From Paenibacillus humicus NBRC 102415 (GTDB lineage Bacteria; Bacillota; Bacilli; Paenibacillales; Paenibacillaceae), in contig NZ_BIMD01000038.1 of the NCBI RefSeq assembly GCF_004000905.1, forward strand, positions 1 to 50,743: a stretch of 50,743 nucleotides of DNA, written 5' to 3'. Position numbers and translations under genes: made by a program. Shown here piece by piece: positions 33,574 to 42,465 of this stretch; positions within the stretch are counted from its first letter, which is position 1; each line of letters opens with the position of its first letter. The notes under the pieces were generated by a model. The model saw only the letters and a list, made by a program, of their open reading frames with translations, was not told the origin of the DNA and did no database searches.

Positions 33574-36500
33574 CTATTCCAGCGTCACGTCGTCGATAAA
33601 CACCTTGCCGCCGCCCGACGCCTTGGCGATCTGCACGCCGACCGCCTGGATGAACGACTTGTCGATCTTGCCTCCATTGGCATCCTTCGTGCCGTTGAGG
33701 TCGAGAGTGATCCACTGGTATTCGTCCGTCAGCTGAACGGTTCCCGAGGATGCCCAGGCCCATCCGCTGCCATGCTTGATGAACAGCTGGGCCGAAGCGC
33801 TTCCGCCGGAGATGCGGGCCTTGACCTTGATCCTCGAAGCGTTCGTGAAGTCGAGCGCCCCGTAGCGGGTCAGCTCGCTCGTCGCTTCCCCGGAGACGCT
33901 CGCCGGAATGGCCGAGCTGAGAGCCTTGCCGGCGCCGTCGTCCTCCAGAGCCGGAGCGGACAGGTTCAAGCCGTTGCTGTCGACGCTCCAGCTCGATGCC
34001 GAGGATTCGAAGTCGTACAGAACTCCAAGCGGAAGGCCGCCATTTGCGCTGCCGTTCGGCACCGTGCCCGCATTGGGGTCGGTCAGCGCCTTGATATCGT
34101 CGAAGTACATCGAGCCGGTCAGCTGATTGCCGTTCGGCACGGCGTTGGTGTAGATGGAGAACGCCTGCACGTTGGCCAGCTTCAGCTTGGTCAGCGTGCC
34201 GGTCGCTCCGTTGGCCGGAGCGAATTCATTGAAAGGAGCGATAATGAGCTTCGCTTCCGTTCCGGTCGTGTCCGGGTAATACTCGTAGGTTTTGCCGTCC
34301 GCATTGATCTGCATGACGAGCTTCTGGCCCTTGCCGTCCGGCTGGTACCAGAACTGGAGCGCATTGAAGCCCGACCAGTCCACGCCGCCGAGCGACTTGG
34401 TGATGCCGGCATACCCGCTGCCGGCAAGCGTGTACGTGTATTTTAGGCCGTAGCTGCCGCTGCTTTTGTGCGCGCTGTCCAGCGCGGTACTCGTGGAATC
34501 GCCGCCGGCATGGACGAATTTGGAGCCGAGTGCTTCGTTGCTGCCGAGATAGCCCTCGAAGTCGTCGACCATGGCCGGATCAAGCACGGCATCTGCATAT
34601 GTGCTGTACAGCTTGATATTGTCGATGTAGACCGGAATGGAGTTGTCCGCATTCAAGCCGCTGCCGACAATGGACAGGGCAATCGAGCCGGCCTGCTTCA
34701 GCTTATCCTCGTTGGGGAAATCAATGACTGGCGTATACCGGTAGTAGTCCACGCCGCCGATTGCGACGATCGGAAGATCGCTCAGGGATACTTGAGTCGT
34801 GCCCATTCCGTATTTGTCTTCCCAATCCGGGGGCAGCTGGCCGACAGCCTGAAGGCTGCCTTTCCCTTCGCTTTTCGCCCCTGCGGACACAGGCACATAA
34901 GCCTCGAATTGGATTCGCTTGACGCCGCCCAGGTCTGCCGATCCCGCGACTTCCTTGGCGTTCTTCAGCTCCAGCTTCATCTCCTGCCAAGTATCGCTGT
35001 AGACGAGGTCGCTAACCGTCAGCTTCAGCGCCGTGCTTCCGTTGAAGTCGGCGGCATCGATCGCATCGACGCTAGCTTGATAGCCGCCGTTGTTCTGAAC
35101 GCCTTGAATGCCGGACTCGAAGTCGTACGTCCCGATCTCAATCTCCGGAACCTTCACGAACACCGTGTTCGTCTGTTCATGCAGCACGGAGCCATCCTCT
35201 CCGTATACTTTCACGGTCAGGGCTGCCGTCTTGCCGTTCAGGGAACCGGCCGGCGACCATACAGCCGTATAATAGCCGGTGGCGGCATCCAGGGTCAGAG
35301 GCATCTCCCGGTTCGAGCCTTCGACGAGGTACACCGCTTTGGACGGCGCCGCGTCCAGCACCCGCACCCGGATCACGGCCGTGTTGGAGCGGATCGTGCT
35401 CTGGTCGGTCGGAGAGGCCACATGGACGAACGGCTGCTCCTCGGACGTGTCGGCCTTGCGGTTATAGGCTCCCGTTACGCCGGCCGCGAACAGGGAGTAC
35501 GGCTCGTTGTAGAACTGGATGAAGTCGGGCAGCATCTGGTTCTCCTGCCCATCCGGCAGCGGGTAGGGAACATAGGTGGAATCCGGCCCGAAGTTGGCCC
35601 ATGTCAGCATGTAGGCCATTCTTTTCGCGTCGGGATCCGATTGCAGCGCCGCGGACAGCTTCGTGAAGAAGTCCGGCGTCGAGTTGCCGCTGGTCATCAT
35701 CTTCTGGTAGCCGAATTCCGTCAGGGCGGCGACCTTGCCCCGTTCGTCCGCGATTCCGGAGACCGTCCTCGCTTCCGTCACGACGCCGTCGAACCAAGTC
35801 TGTCCTTCGCCGTTGTAATAGCTGTCGAAGCCGATGATATCCGCATAGTCGTCGCCCGGATAGGTTTCCATGTAGCGGCTCTCGTCCGTGCCGAAGCCCC
35901 CGCCCGGCGAGAAGCCGTACAGGAAGTTGCGGACTTCCTTCTTGTCCCGCAGGTACTCCACGGTATAGCGGTAGATTTCCTTGTACTCGTCCTTGGTCGT
36001 GAAGGCGGCGCCCCACCAGAACCAGCTGCCGTTCTGCTCGTGGAACGGACGGAAGATGACCGGAATCGGATTGCCGTCGTCATCCTTGAGATGATGGGCG
36101 AAGTCGGCGATGTTGTCGAGGAAGGCGTTGAACTCCGCATTCTTGTCCCCGCCGGGGAGAATATGGGAGACGACATTGCCTTTCACGTCATAGAAGCTGC
36201 CGCCCGTGACGAAGTTCGGCATATGCGAGCTGAGCGTCAGCACGCCTCCGTCGTCATAAGCCTTCTTCATGACGCCGACCAGGTTGTCCCGGCTTTGCTC
36301 GAAGTCGCCGGCTACGCCCGGCTTCTCCTTGCCTTCCAGGCTGAGCGTGTCCCAGCCGAAGAGCGCCGGATAGTCGCCTACGGCGTTTTTGGCGTCGGAC
36401 TGCGTGCCGTCGCGATCCGTGATCGACAGCCCTTCCGTCGTTGCGTGCTGCTGGCCGAACAGGATGTTTTTGCCGCGCAGCTCGTTCAGGTACAGAAACA

Positions 36501-37875
36501 GCGAGCGCGTCTGGGCGCTTGCGTTGCGGTCAACGAGATTGACCGCCGGAGGCGCCGGCGTCACGGTTGGCGCCGGTGTCGGCGTAGGGGCAGTCGTCGG
36601 CGACGGAGCGGCCGTCGGTGCCGGTGTTGCCGTTGGCTCTGCCGTCGGCGACGGATTGACCGTCGGCGCTGCGGTAGGAGCCGCAGTCGGAGCCGGCGTG
36701 ACGGCAGGAGGCGTTGACGGCGCCGGTGTCGCGGTCGGAAGCGGACTTCCGGACGGCTTCAGAGCCCCGTTCTCCACGTAGTAGACGCCCCTCTCGATTG
36801 CGCTTCCGTTCCAGGTCGCTCCGGAGACATTCACGGCCAGGCTTCCGATGGAGAAGCTGTCGCTAGCCGTAATGGAGGCTGCCGCGTTGATCTCCACGGA
36901 ACCGACTTTTGTCCCTCCTTCAAGCTCGACCTTGGACGGGCTGCCCACGACCAGACGGCTGATCTCCGTTCCGCTTGCCCATACGCGGACTTGTCCGTCC
37001 GGACGGTTGACGAGCACCTCGTTCAGCCTGGAATCGCGGATATGGACGGAGTTCGGGCCTCCGCCCGCTAGGAAGGTTTTGCCTGCGACCTTGACGCCGT
37101 CCAGCGTCGCGTCGCCGCTGCCGATGCCTGGCGTCAAATACAAATTGCCGCTGATGGACAGTCCCTTCAGGACGACGCCGTCATGATTGACCAGCGCATT
37201 GCCCGCCACCTTGCCTTCAGCGGATGTGCCTGCTTGCGCGTAGTACCCGGCAACGAGCTTGTTCAGCAGCGTGACCGCCTCGGCTCTGGTCATGTCGCCG
37301 GACGGACGGAAAGAACCGTCCGGGTATCCGCTCACAATTCCTGCCAGCGCCTGGACCGCTTTCCGGGCGTAACCGCTGATTTGAGCGGAGTCGATGAACG
37401 TCAAGCTTCCGGAAGCGCTGTCATTTGCCTCCAGCTGAAAAACCCGGGAAAGCATCGCTACCGCATCCTGGCGGGAGATGGCGGCCAGCGGGAGCGCTTT
37501 GTTCCCGTCGCTGCCCTCATAATAGCCGGCGCTTCTGGCCGAGGAGAGCGCGGCCTGGTACCAGGCGCCTTCCTTGACGTCGCTGAAGGGCTGGCCGGAT
37601 GACCCCGAGAAGCCGAATACCTTGTTGATCAAGGTCGCGAATTCCGCTCTCGTAATGCTTCCATCCGGCTTGAAGGTGCCGTCCGGATATCCGGCTGCGA
37701 CGCCGTTCGCCATCCATTGGGAGATCGCCTCGCGAGCCCAGTGTCCTTGCGTATCTGTCGCGCCTTGGCCGGCTGTCTGCCCTGCCGGTGCGGCGGCCGC
37801 TGCCGCCGACAGGACGGGCGCTGCCGCCAAAGCGGCTGTAAGGAGCGCAGCGAGCATTTTGGGAGTCCTCTTCAT
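33574..37875 (-). CDS. Cell-surface SLH-anchored GH26 (beta-mannanase-like) multidomain protein
   Basis: The 1433-residue protein has a signal peptide (MKRTPKMLAALLTAALAAAP), three SLH repeats (about 43-90, 97-148, 159-208, with GYPDGTFKPDGSITRAE), a repetitive beta-rich segment (about 225-370) and a Pro/Thr/Ala linker (about 377-447). The GH26 barrel follows, with acid/base Glu613 in PFHEQNGSW and nucleophile Glu720 in ALTEFGYQ. An Ig-like domain and CBM27-like (YDFESGIQGVQNNGG) and CBM11-like (VDDFEGYLGSNEALG) modules come next, then another binding module at the C terminus. It should degrade mannan while bound to the cell wall through SLH. The start follows GAGGAGGATATAG. Confidence 0.93.
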   Translation of the reverse strand: MKRTPKMLAALLTAALAAAPVLSAAAAAAPAGQTAGQGATDTQGHWAREAISQWMANGVAAGYPDGTFKPDGSITRAEFATLINKVFGFSGSSGQPFSDVKEGAWYQAALSSARSAGYYEGSDGNKALPLAAISRQDAVAMLSRVFQLEANDSASGSLTFIDSAQISGYARKAVQALAGIVSGYPDGSFRPSGDMTRAEAVTLLNKLVAGYYAQAGTSAEGKVAGNALVNHDGVVLKGLSISGNLYLTPGIGSGDATLDGVKVAGKTFLAGGGPNSVHIRDSRLNEVLVNRPDGQVRVWASGTEISRLVVGSPSKVELEGGTKVGSVEINAAASITASDSFSIGSLAVNVSGATWNGSAIERGVYYVENGALKPSGSPLPTATPAPSTPPAVTPAPTAAPTAAPTVNPSPTAEPTATPAPTAAPSPTTAPTPTPAPTVTPAPPAVNLVDRNASAQTRSLFLYLNELRGKNILFGQQHATTEGLSITDRDGTQSDAKNAVGDYPALFGWDTLSLEGKEKPGVAGDFEQSRDNLVGVMKKAYDDGGVLTLSSHMPNFVTGGSFYDVKGNVVSHILPGGDKNAEFNAFLDNIADFAHHLKDDDGNPIPVIFRPFHEQNGSWFWWGAAFTTKDEYKEIYRYTVEYLRDKKEVRNFLYGFSPGGGFGTDESRYMETYPGDDYADIIGFDSYYNGEGQTWFDGVVTEARTVSGIADERGKVAALTEFGYQKMMTSGNSTPDFFTKLSAALQSDPDAKRMAYMLTWANFGPDSTYVPYPLPDGQENQMLPDFIQFYNEPYSLFAAGVTGAYNRKADTSEEQPFVHVASPTDQSTIRSNTAVIRVRVLDAAPSKAVYLVEGSNREMPLTLDAATGYYTAVWSPAGSLNGKTAALTVKVYGEDGSVLHEQTNTVFVKVPEIEIGTYDFESGIQGVQNNGGYQASVDAIDAADFNGSTALKLTVSDLVYSDTWQEMKLELKNAKEVAGSADLGGVKRIQFEAYVPVSAGAKSEGKGSLQAVGQLPPDWEDKYGMGTTQVSLSDLPIVAIGGVDYYRYTPVIDFPNEDKLKQAGSIALSIVGSGLNADNSIPVYIDNIKLYSTYADAVLDPAMVDDFEGYLGSNEALGSKFVHAGGDSTSTALDSAHKSSGSYGLKYTYTLAGSGYAGITKSLGGVDWSGFNALQFWYQPDGKGQKLVMQINADGKTYEYYPDTTGTEAKLIIAPFNEFAPANGATGTLTKLKLANVQAFSIYTNAVPNGNQLTGSMYFDDIKALTDPNAGTVPNGSANGGLPLGVLYDFESSASSWSVDSNGLNLSAPALEDDGAGKALSSAIPASVSGEATSELTRYGALDFTNASRIKVKARISGGSASAQLFIKHGSGWAWASSGTVQLTDEYQWITLDLNGTKDANGGKIDKSFIQAVGVQIAKASGGGKVFIDDVTLE

Positions 37876-37951
37876 CTATATCCTCCTCGACTGGATGGAA
37901 TTGAAACCGCCGCTGAAGCCCTGCTTCGATATGTAAGCGGTTTATTTTTCC

Positions 37952-37957
37952 ATTATA
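37952..37957 (-). promoter_or_regulatory. -10 box upstream of the SLH-GH26 gene
   Basis: A consensus TATAAT on the minus strand lies 77 bases before the start codon. The -35 region (TTTTTC) is poor, so an activator may be needed. Confidence 0.4.
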
Positions 37958-38071
37958 TAAGTCCACGGCTAGCGAAAAACATGCTCCCGGTTATGATTAA
38001 TAGCTCTCAGTTGTCTTTCTTTGTTAGGCCTCGTTAGCTGGCTCCGTTGCAGCGCCCAAGCATCTGAGCAA

Positions 38072-38098
38072 CAAAAAAAGAGTCCGGATCCGGACTCT
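38072..38098 (-). terminator. Leftward terminator located just upstream of the ytaF-like gene
   Basis: A perfect 20-base palindrome (AGAGTCCGGA and complement, 38079-38098) is followed on the minus strand by seven T. The nearest leftward gene is msrA, whose stop lies 737 bases to the right, so a leftward transcript reaching this site is antisense to the ytaF-like gene. Confidence 0.7.
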
Positions 38099-38221
38099 GT
38101 TGTTGCCTGTACGGGGCGGCAATGCCCGATCCGCGCCTGCAGCGCTTGGAAACGAGGCGATGCCCCGGCACTCCTGCGGCTATGGGCGCATAGGCTAAAA
38201 AGCATATTCAAGGATGGGGGA

Positions 38222-38830
38222 ATGACCATGCACTGGCTCAGCATCATCGGCATCGGGATTGCCGCCAATCTCGACAATCTCGGCATCGGGATTGCTTTTG
38301 GCGCGAAGAGAACGCTGATTCCATTCCGATCCAACCTTCTGATCGCGCTCCTCTCCATGGCCGCGACATGCGCCGCTATGCTTGGCGGCCATTTCCTCGC
38401 CGACTTTCTCGATCCCGATGCCGCCAACAGCATCGGCGGAGCGCTCATCGCCGTCATGGGAATGCTGGCGCTCATATCCGGCTTGAGAGAGGCAAGCAGG
38501 GCTGGCCGGACGGCTTCTCCAAGCGGAGGAACCCTCCTCCAAAACCCTCTGCAGGCCGACCGCGACGGCAATCAGATTCTGTCCTGGAGCGAATGCTGGG
38601 CTCTGGGGCTGGCCTTGTCGCTCAACTGCATCGCCAGCGGCATCGGAGCCGGAGCCACCGGACTGTCCGCAACGGGCGTGACGCTCTCGATCGGAATCTT
38701 CTCGCTGATCACGGTCGGAATCGGAGCCGGAATCGGCGTCCGCTTGGCCCGAACATGGCTGGGCCGCTACTCCAACGCGATCGGAGGCCTTCTGCTCGCG
38801 GCCATCGGACTCTACGAAATCTTCATCTGA
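38222..38830 (+). CDS. ytaF: YtaF/MntP-like sporulation membrane protein
   Basis: The 202-residue protein has six likely membrane helices in two similar halves (IIGIGIAANLDNLGIGIAFG; SECWALGLALSLNCIASGIG), the pattern of the YtaF/MntP family. The two helices carry Asn/Asp pairs where MntP has its metal site. YtaF is expressed during sporulation in Bacillus, with no firm biochemical role. AAGGA lies 7 bases before the ATG at 38222; another in-frame ATG lies at 38228. It converges with msrA, the stops being 4 bases apart. Confidence 0.88.
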   Translation: MTMHWLSIIGIGIAANLDNLGIGIAFGAKRTLIPFRSNLLIALLSMAATCAAMLGGHFLADFLDPDAANSIGGALIAVMGMLALISGLREASRAGRTASPSGGTLLQNPLQADRDGNQILSWSECWALGLALSLNCIASGIGAGATGLSATGVTLSIGIFSLITVGIGAGIGVRLARTWLGRYSNAIGGLLLAAIGLYEIFI

Positions 38831-38834
38831 CCGG

Positions 38835-39491
38835 CTACCAGCGGATCTCCTTGAGCGCCGCCGCATACAGCCGCTTCCGTTCCTCCGCAAGCTCCCAGCC
38901 GTCTATCTCTTCCAGAATCCGCTGGCGGTTCGTATATCCTTTGGCCAGCCCGTTGAGACGGGCTGCCAGCGTGGAAGCCTCCCATTCCTTGCGGGACGGG
39001 AACAAGAAGTCGAGCTTGCTCACCGCATCGGGAAACCTTTTGAGGGCATGCTTCTGATGCCGCTCCTCCGCCACCCAGAATTCCGCCGCCTCGGCAATCT
39101 CCGTATCCGGGACGGGCTTTCCTTCGAGCGCCAGGCCGCTCAGCTTCTCCCGGATCGCCTCCAGCTGCTCCCGGCCGCTCCAAAAGACGATGGACTGGTA
39201 CTGCCTGTCCTTGTATCCGTTGATATTGGCCGGATTATGGCTGCTCCAGAACAAATCGAGCAGCTCGCGATAGGAGATGACCGACGGATCGTATTCAAGC
39301 TGCACCGTCTCCGAATGGTCGCCCATGCGCCTGTAATCCGGGTCCGGCGACGTCCCTCCGGCATAACCGGTCACCGTACGCAGCACCCCGGGCAGCGAGC
39401 CGAACAGCGCCTCCGGCCCCCAGAAGCAGCCCATGGCGAAGGCGGCCGTTCCGCTCAGCCCCGCGTTTTGGCGGCTGCCTTGCTCCTGCAT
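38835..39491 (-). CDS. msrA: Peptide-methionine (S)-S-oxide reductase MsrA
   Basis: The 218-residue enzyme has the catalytic cysteine in MGCFWGPEALF and the later conserved blocks TGYAGG, DYRRMGDHSETVQLEYDP and FWSSHNPA. It reduces methionine S-sulfoxide in oxidised proteins or free methionine, using thioredoxin. The C-terminal ~45 residues exceed the shortest family members. It has no MsrB domain. GAGGGGGGAAAGAC precedes the ATG. Converges with the ytaF-like gene. Confidence 0.95.
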   Translation of the reverse strand: MQEQGSRQNAGLSGTAAFAMGCFWGPEALFGSLPGVLRTVTGYAGGTSPDPDYRRMGDHSETVQLEYDPSVISYRELLDLFWSSHNPANINGYKDRQYQSIVFWSGREQLEAIREKLSGLALEGKPVPDTEIAEAAEFWVAEERHQKHALKRFPDAVSKLDFLFPSRKEWEASTLAARLNGLAKGYTNRQRILEEIDGWELAEERKRLYAAALKEIRW

Positions 39492-39555
39492 GTCTTTCCC
39501 CCCTCAAAAAGCTGTTTTTTCAATCTTAGTAGGTATACCCATTGCCGCTCCGGAT

Positions 39556-39605
39556 TAAAAAAAGGCTAGCCCCCAAGTCATGAAATGACCGGGAACAGCC
39601 CTTGA
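39556..39605 (-). terminator. Probable terminator after the MFS exporter
   Basis: On the minus strand an inner GTCAT-TTC-ATGAC stem with partial outer pairing (AAGGGCT with AGCCTT) is followed by seven T, about 65-110 bases after the MFS stop. Confidence 0.5.
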
Positions 39606-39667
39606 CTTGTTTCGGCGCATCCAAGCCTCAGGAGAGGAGGGATGCTTCTACCGGGTTTTCCGCCTGC

Positions 39668-41254
39668 TCAATGAGCCGCATGAGCGGACTGGCCGTCCTT
39701 GGCTTTCTCCGAATCCCGCTGGATCCGCTTGCCTCCGACCAGCAGCGCAACGAGGATGCCGAGCGCAACGAACACGAGCCCGGTCAGAGCGACCGTTTCG
39801 AAGGAATCGACCCAGGCCTGCTGGATGAACAGCACGACCTTGTCCTTGAGCTCCGCCGGAAGCGGGAACTTGTCGGGATACACGATGACGCTGAACAGGT
39901 CCACGCCGCTCTTCTCGATGCCCTCGACCGTCTGGACGACAGCTTCTCCGCCGCCGGCCTTCGCCTCTGCGGACATCGTCTCGACATTGGAGCGGAAGGT
40001 GTTGTTCATGACGACATTGAGCACCGTGACGCCGATCGTACCGCCGATGGAGCGGAAGAAGGTCGAAGCGGACGTGACCGTGCCGAGCCGGCTTTTCGGG
40101 AATTCGTTCTGCACGGCGATCATCAGCGTCGGCATCACGAGACCCATGCCGAAGCCGAGAGCGATCATGTACAGATAAGCGGTCCATTGGGCCGTGTCCA
40201 GCCCCATCGTGCTGACCAGATAGAAGCCGAGCGTCGTAATGATCATGCCCGCTGCCAATACGGTACGGTACTTGATGCGGAGCAGAAGCTGCCCGCCGAC
40301 GACGCTTGCGACGATCAGAGCGATCATCAGCGGTGTCATCGTGGAGCCGGCTTTGGTCGGGGATACCCCCAGAATGCCTTGCATGTACAGCGGCACGAAC
40401 ATGATGGCGCCGAACATGCCCAGGCCCAGCAGGAAGCCGAGGCCGTTCGTCACGGAGAAGACGCGGTTGCGGAACAGCGAGAGATCGAGCACGGGCTCGG
40501 CCGCGAACTTCTCTGCCAGAAGAAATAGAATCGTAAAGAGCAGGGCGCCTCCGAAAATCAGGTAGCTTGTGCTCGATGCCCATGCGAACTTGTCGCCGCC
40601 GAAGGTCAGCCCGTACAGGAACAGGATCAGCGCCGGAACGAGCGTGATGATGCCCAGGTAGTCGATGTTGGCCTTGCCCTCCAGGCGGACCGTCTCCCGC
40701 TTCAGGCCGATGTAGATCAGAAGCGCGGAGATGATGCCGAAGGGCACGTTCATCAGGAAGATCCAGTGCCAGCTGACGTTGTCGACGATGACGCCGCCGA
40801 TGAAGGGACCGATGACCGAGCTGAGGCCGAAGATCGCACCGAATACGCCCTGCCATTTGGCCCGCTGCTCCGCAGTGAAAATATCGCCGATGATCGTCTG
40901 GGACAGCGGCATCAGCATGCCTCCCCCGATGCCCTGGAGGCCGCGGTACAGCACCAGCTGCTCCATGGAGGCAGCTGTGGCGCACATCGCGGAGCCCGCT
41001 GCGAAAATAATGGCGCCGATCAAATACAGCAGCCTGCGGCCGTACATATCCGACAGCTTGCCGACGATCGGAACGACGACGGTCGAAGCGATCATGTAAG
41101 CGGTCGTCACCCAGGCGAAAATCTCGAAGCCTTGAAGCTCGGTAATGATGGTCGGCATCGCCGTCCCCACGATCGTCTGCTCAAGGGCGCTGAAAAACAT
41201 TCCCATGATGAGGCCGGTAAGCACCCATTTCCGGTTGATGCCGGTTGATTGCAT
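39668..41254 (-). CDS. MFS drug exporter, DHA2 (EmrB/QacA) family
   Basis: The 528-residue protein has 14 likely membrane helices. It shows the MFS loop motif GKLSDMYGRR after the second helix and the DHA2 start WVLTGLIMGMFFSALEQTIV, then GTAMPTII. It should export toxic compounds by proton antiport. GGAGGAACCAAC lies before the ATG at 41254; a start 33 bases further upstream would run into the operator. It is divergent from a TetR-type repressor gene whose palindromic operator lies 20 bases upstream of its start. Substrates are unknown. Confidence 0.93.
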   Translation of the reverse strand: MQSTGINRKWVLTGLIMGMFFSALEQTIVGTAMPTIITELQGFEIFAWVTTAYMIASTVVVPIVGKLSDMYGRRLLYLIGAIIFAAGSAMCATAASMEQLVLYRGLQGIGGGMLMPLSQTIIGDIFTAEQRAKWQGVFGAIFGLSSVIGPFIGGVIVDNVSWHWIFLMNVPFGIISALLIYIGLKRETVRLEGKANIDYLGIITLVPALILFLYGLTFGGDKFAWASSTSYLIFGGALLFTILFLLAEKFAAEPVLDLSLFRNRVFSVTNGLGFLLGLGMFGAIMFVPLYMQGILGVSPTKAGSTMTPLMIALIVASVVGGQLLLRIKYRTVLAAGMIITTLGFYLVSTMGLDTAQWTAYLYMIALGFGMGLVMPTLMIAVQNEFPKSRLGTVTSASTFFRSIGGTIGVTVLNVVMNNTFRSNVETMSAEAKAGGGEAVVQTVEGIEKSGVDLFSVIVYPDKFPLPAELKDKVVLFIQQAWVDSFETVALTGLVFVALGILVALLVGGKRIQRDSEKAKDGQSAHAAH

Positions 41255-41272
41255 GTTGGTTCCTCCACTTTT

Positions 41273-41286
41273 TGACCGATCGGTCA
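41273..41286. promoter_or_regulatory. TetR-type operator 1
   Basis: TGACCGATCGGTCA is a perfect 14-base palindrome between the MFS start and the divergent promoter boxes (TATAAT at 41292-41297). It closely resembles known operators of TetR-family repressors. Confidence 0.8.
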
Positions 41287-41394
41287 TGTGCTATAATGTT
41301 GGTAGAAAAGGATAGAAAATCTTGCTGATGACTGTCTTTACATTCACCCTTCCAGTCCTATCCATTCAAAACATAAAGCTTATTATAGTTCCGT

Positions 41395-41410
41395 TTGACC
41401 CGTCGGTCAA
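41395..41410. promoter_or_regulatory. TetR-type operator 2
   Basis: TTGACC and GGTCAA are inverted around CGTC, 23 bases before the repressor start. The half-site GACC/GGTC is shared with operator 1, so the same protein probably binds both. Confidence 0.75.
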
Positions 41411-41432
41411 CTGCTTTGGGGGCGAATTATTC

Positions 41433-42362
41433 ATGGATAAAAGAGACCTGATCCTGCATTGCGCCATGGAGCAGTTCATGCAAAAAGGCTATCATCAGAC
41501 GACCATGCAGGATATCGCGGACGCGGCCGGCATCGCCAAGGGCGGAATCTACTTCTACTTCAAATCCAAGGAAGAACTGATTCAATCCGTATTCGAATCC
41601 TATCTCGAACGGATGTCGGGCATATTGGCGGAAACGGCTTCCCGTTACGAGCCGGGCTCCAGGGAGAGCCTCTTCCAGCAGATCAAAACCCAACTGGACG
41701 AGCTGACCTCGCACAGCAAAATGCTGCTCCTGCTCTCCAGCGGCCAAATCAGCCTGAGCGAGCAGATGAGAGAGCTTTCCATGAACGCGCGGCTCCGCTC
41801 GTTCGTCTGGTTCCGCAACCAGCTGGTCGGCATCTACGGCGCGAGAATCGAGCCTCATGCCTTCGACCTGACCGTGCTCGTGACGGGATTAGTCCGCGAG
41901 TATATCGGATTCATCCTGTTGAATGGCGCGAAGCTGAGCTCGGCGAAGCTCGCCAGGATGATTGTCCGGCGGCTGGAAGACTCCGTCCGCGGGCTCGAGA
42001 ATTCCGGGGACGAGCCTGTGCTGACTTCGGAGGCATTCCGCACCTTCTACCCCGAGGGGGACTTCGGGGACGGGGCGGAACGGCGCCGCCTCGTCGAGGC
42101 GGCAGCAGCTCTGCTCAAGCGGCTGGAGCCGGAGCTCGAGAGCGATGCCGGCCGGCTCCATCGGCCTGCGGCCGGCATGCTCCAAGAGGAGACGGCTTCA
42201 CCTGCTCCAAGGCCGGTCGTGATCGAGGGCATGCTGGCGCTGCTTCAGGCCGTGGACGGCTTGAGCGGATGGCCGGAGACGGCGGCGGTCCGGGCGGCGC
42301 TGGCCGCTTGGAAGGCTGTGCCTCAACACGAGCCGAATCCTATGGCGGCGCAGGAAACGTGA
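41433..42362 (+). CDS. TetR family repressor with C-terminal extension
   Basis: The 309-residue protein has an N-terminal HTH (DLILHCAMEQFMQKGYHQTT, IADAAGIAKGGIYFYFKSKE; residues ~5-52) and a ligand domain to about 200. A further ~100 residues, rich in Glu and Ala (EAAAALLKRLEPELE), make it longer than most TetR proteins (about 190-220). GGGGGCG lies before the ATG; an upstream in-frame start would cross operator 2 and is rejected. It probably represses itself and the divergent DHA2 exporter and releases both when an exported drug binds. Confidence 0.9.
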   Translation: MDKRDLILHCAMEQFMQKGYHQTTMQDIADAAGIAKGGIYFYFKSKEELIQSVFESYLERMSGILAETASRYEPGSRESLFQQIKTQLDELTSHSKMLLLLSSGQISLSEQMRELSMNARLRSFVWFRNQLVGIYGARIEPHAFDLTVLVTGLVREYIGFILLNGAKLSSAKLARMIVRRLEDSVRGLENSGDEPVLTSEAFRTFYPEGDFGDGAERRRLVEAAAALLKRLEPELESDAGRLHRPAAGMLQEETASPAPRPVVIEGMLALLQAVDGLSGWPETAAVRAALAAWKAVPQHEPNPMAAQET

Positions 42363-42421
42363 ATGAATCGGAAAGCCCCAGCCCCTTTAGGCTGCGCTGC
42401 ATGAATGGCCATGCGAAATGA

Positions 42422-42457
42422 AAAGGCCGCCAGCCGGATTACCGGCTGGCGGCCTTT
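42422..42457. terminator. Two-way terminator between TetR and gntK genes
   Basis: Sixteen-base arms (AAAGGCCGCCAGCCGG and complement) enclose ATTA. Rightward CTTTTTG follows; the leftward side has AAAA before the arm, so T follow on that strand too. The genes converge here. Confidence 0.92.
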
Positions 42458-42465
42458 CTTTTTGT

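Noticed and set aside
34468-36717. A plus-strand open frame of about 750 codons opposite the SLH-GH26 gene
   Set aside because: Shadow frame ending in low-complexity Arg-rich sequence made by the Pro/Thr linker on the other strand.
36535-36747. A tandem DNA repeat element
   Set aside because: It encodes the Pro/Thr/Ala linker of the SLH-GH26 protein; the repetition follows from the peptide.
38079-38098. An operator for the ytaF-like gene
   Set aside because: The palindrome is followed by seven T on the minus strand, so a terminator explains it better.
38021-38221. An earlier start for the ytaF-like protein
   Set aside because: The extra 67 residues cross the terminator palindrome and have no membrane or family match; a ribosome site lies before 38222.
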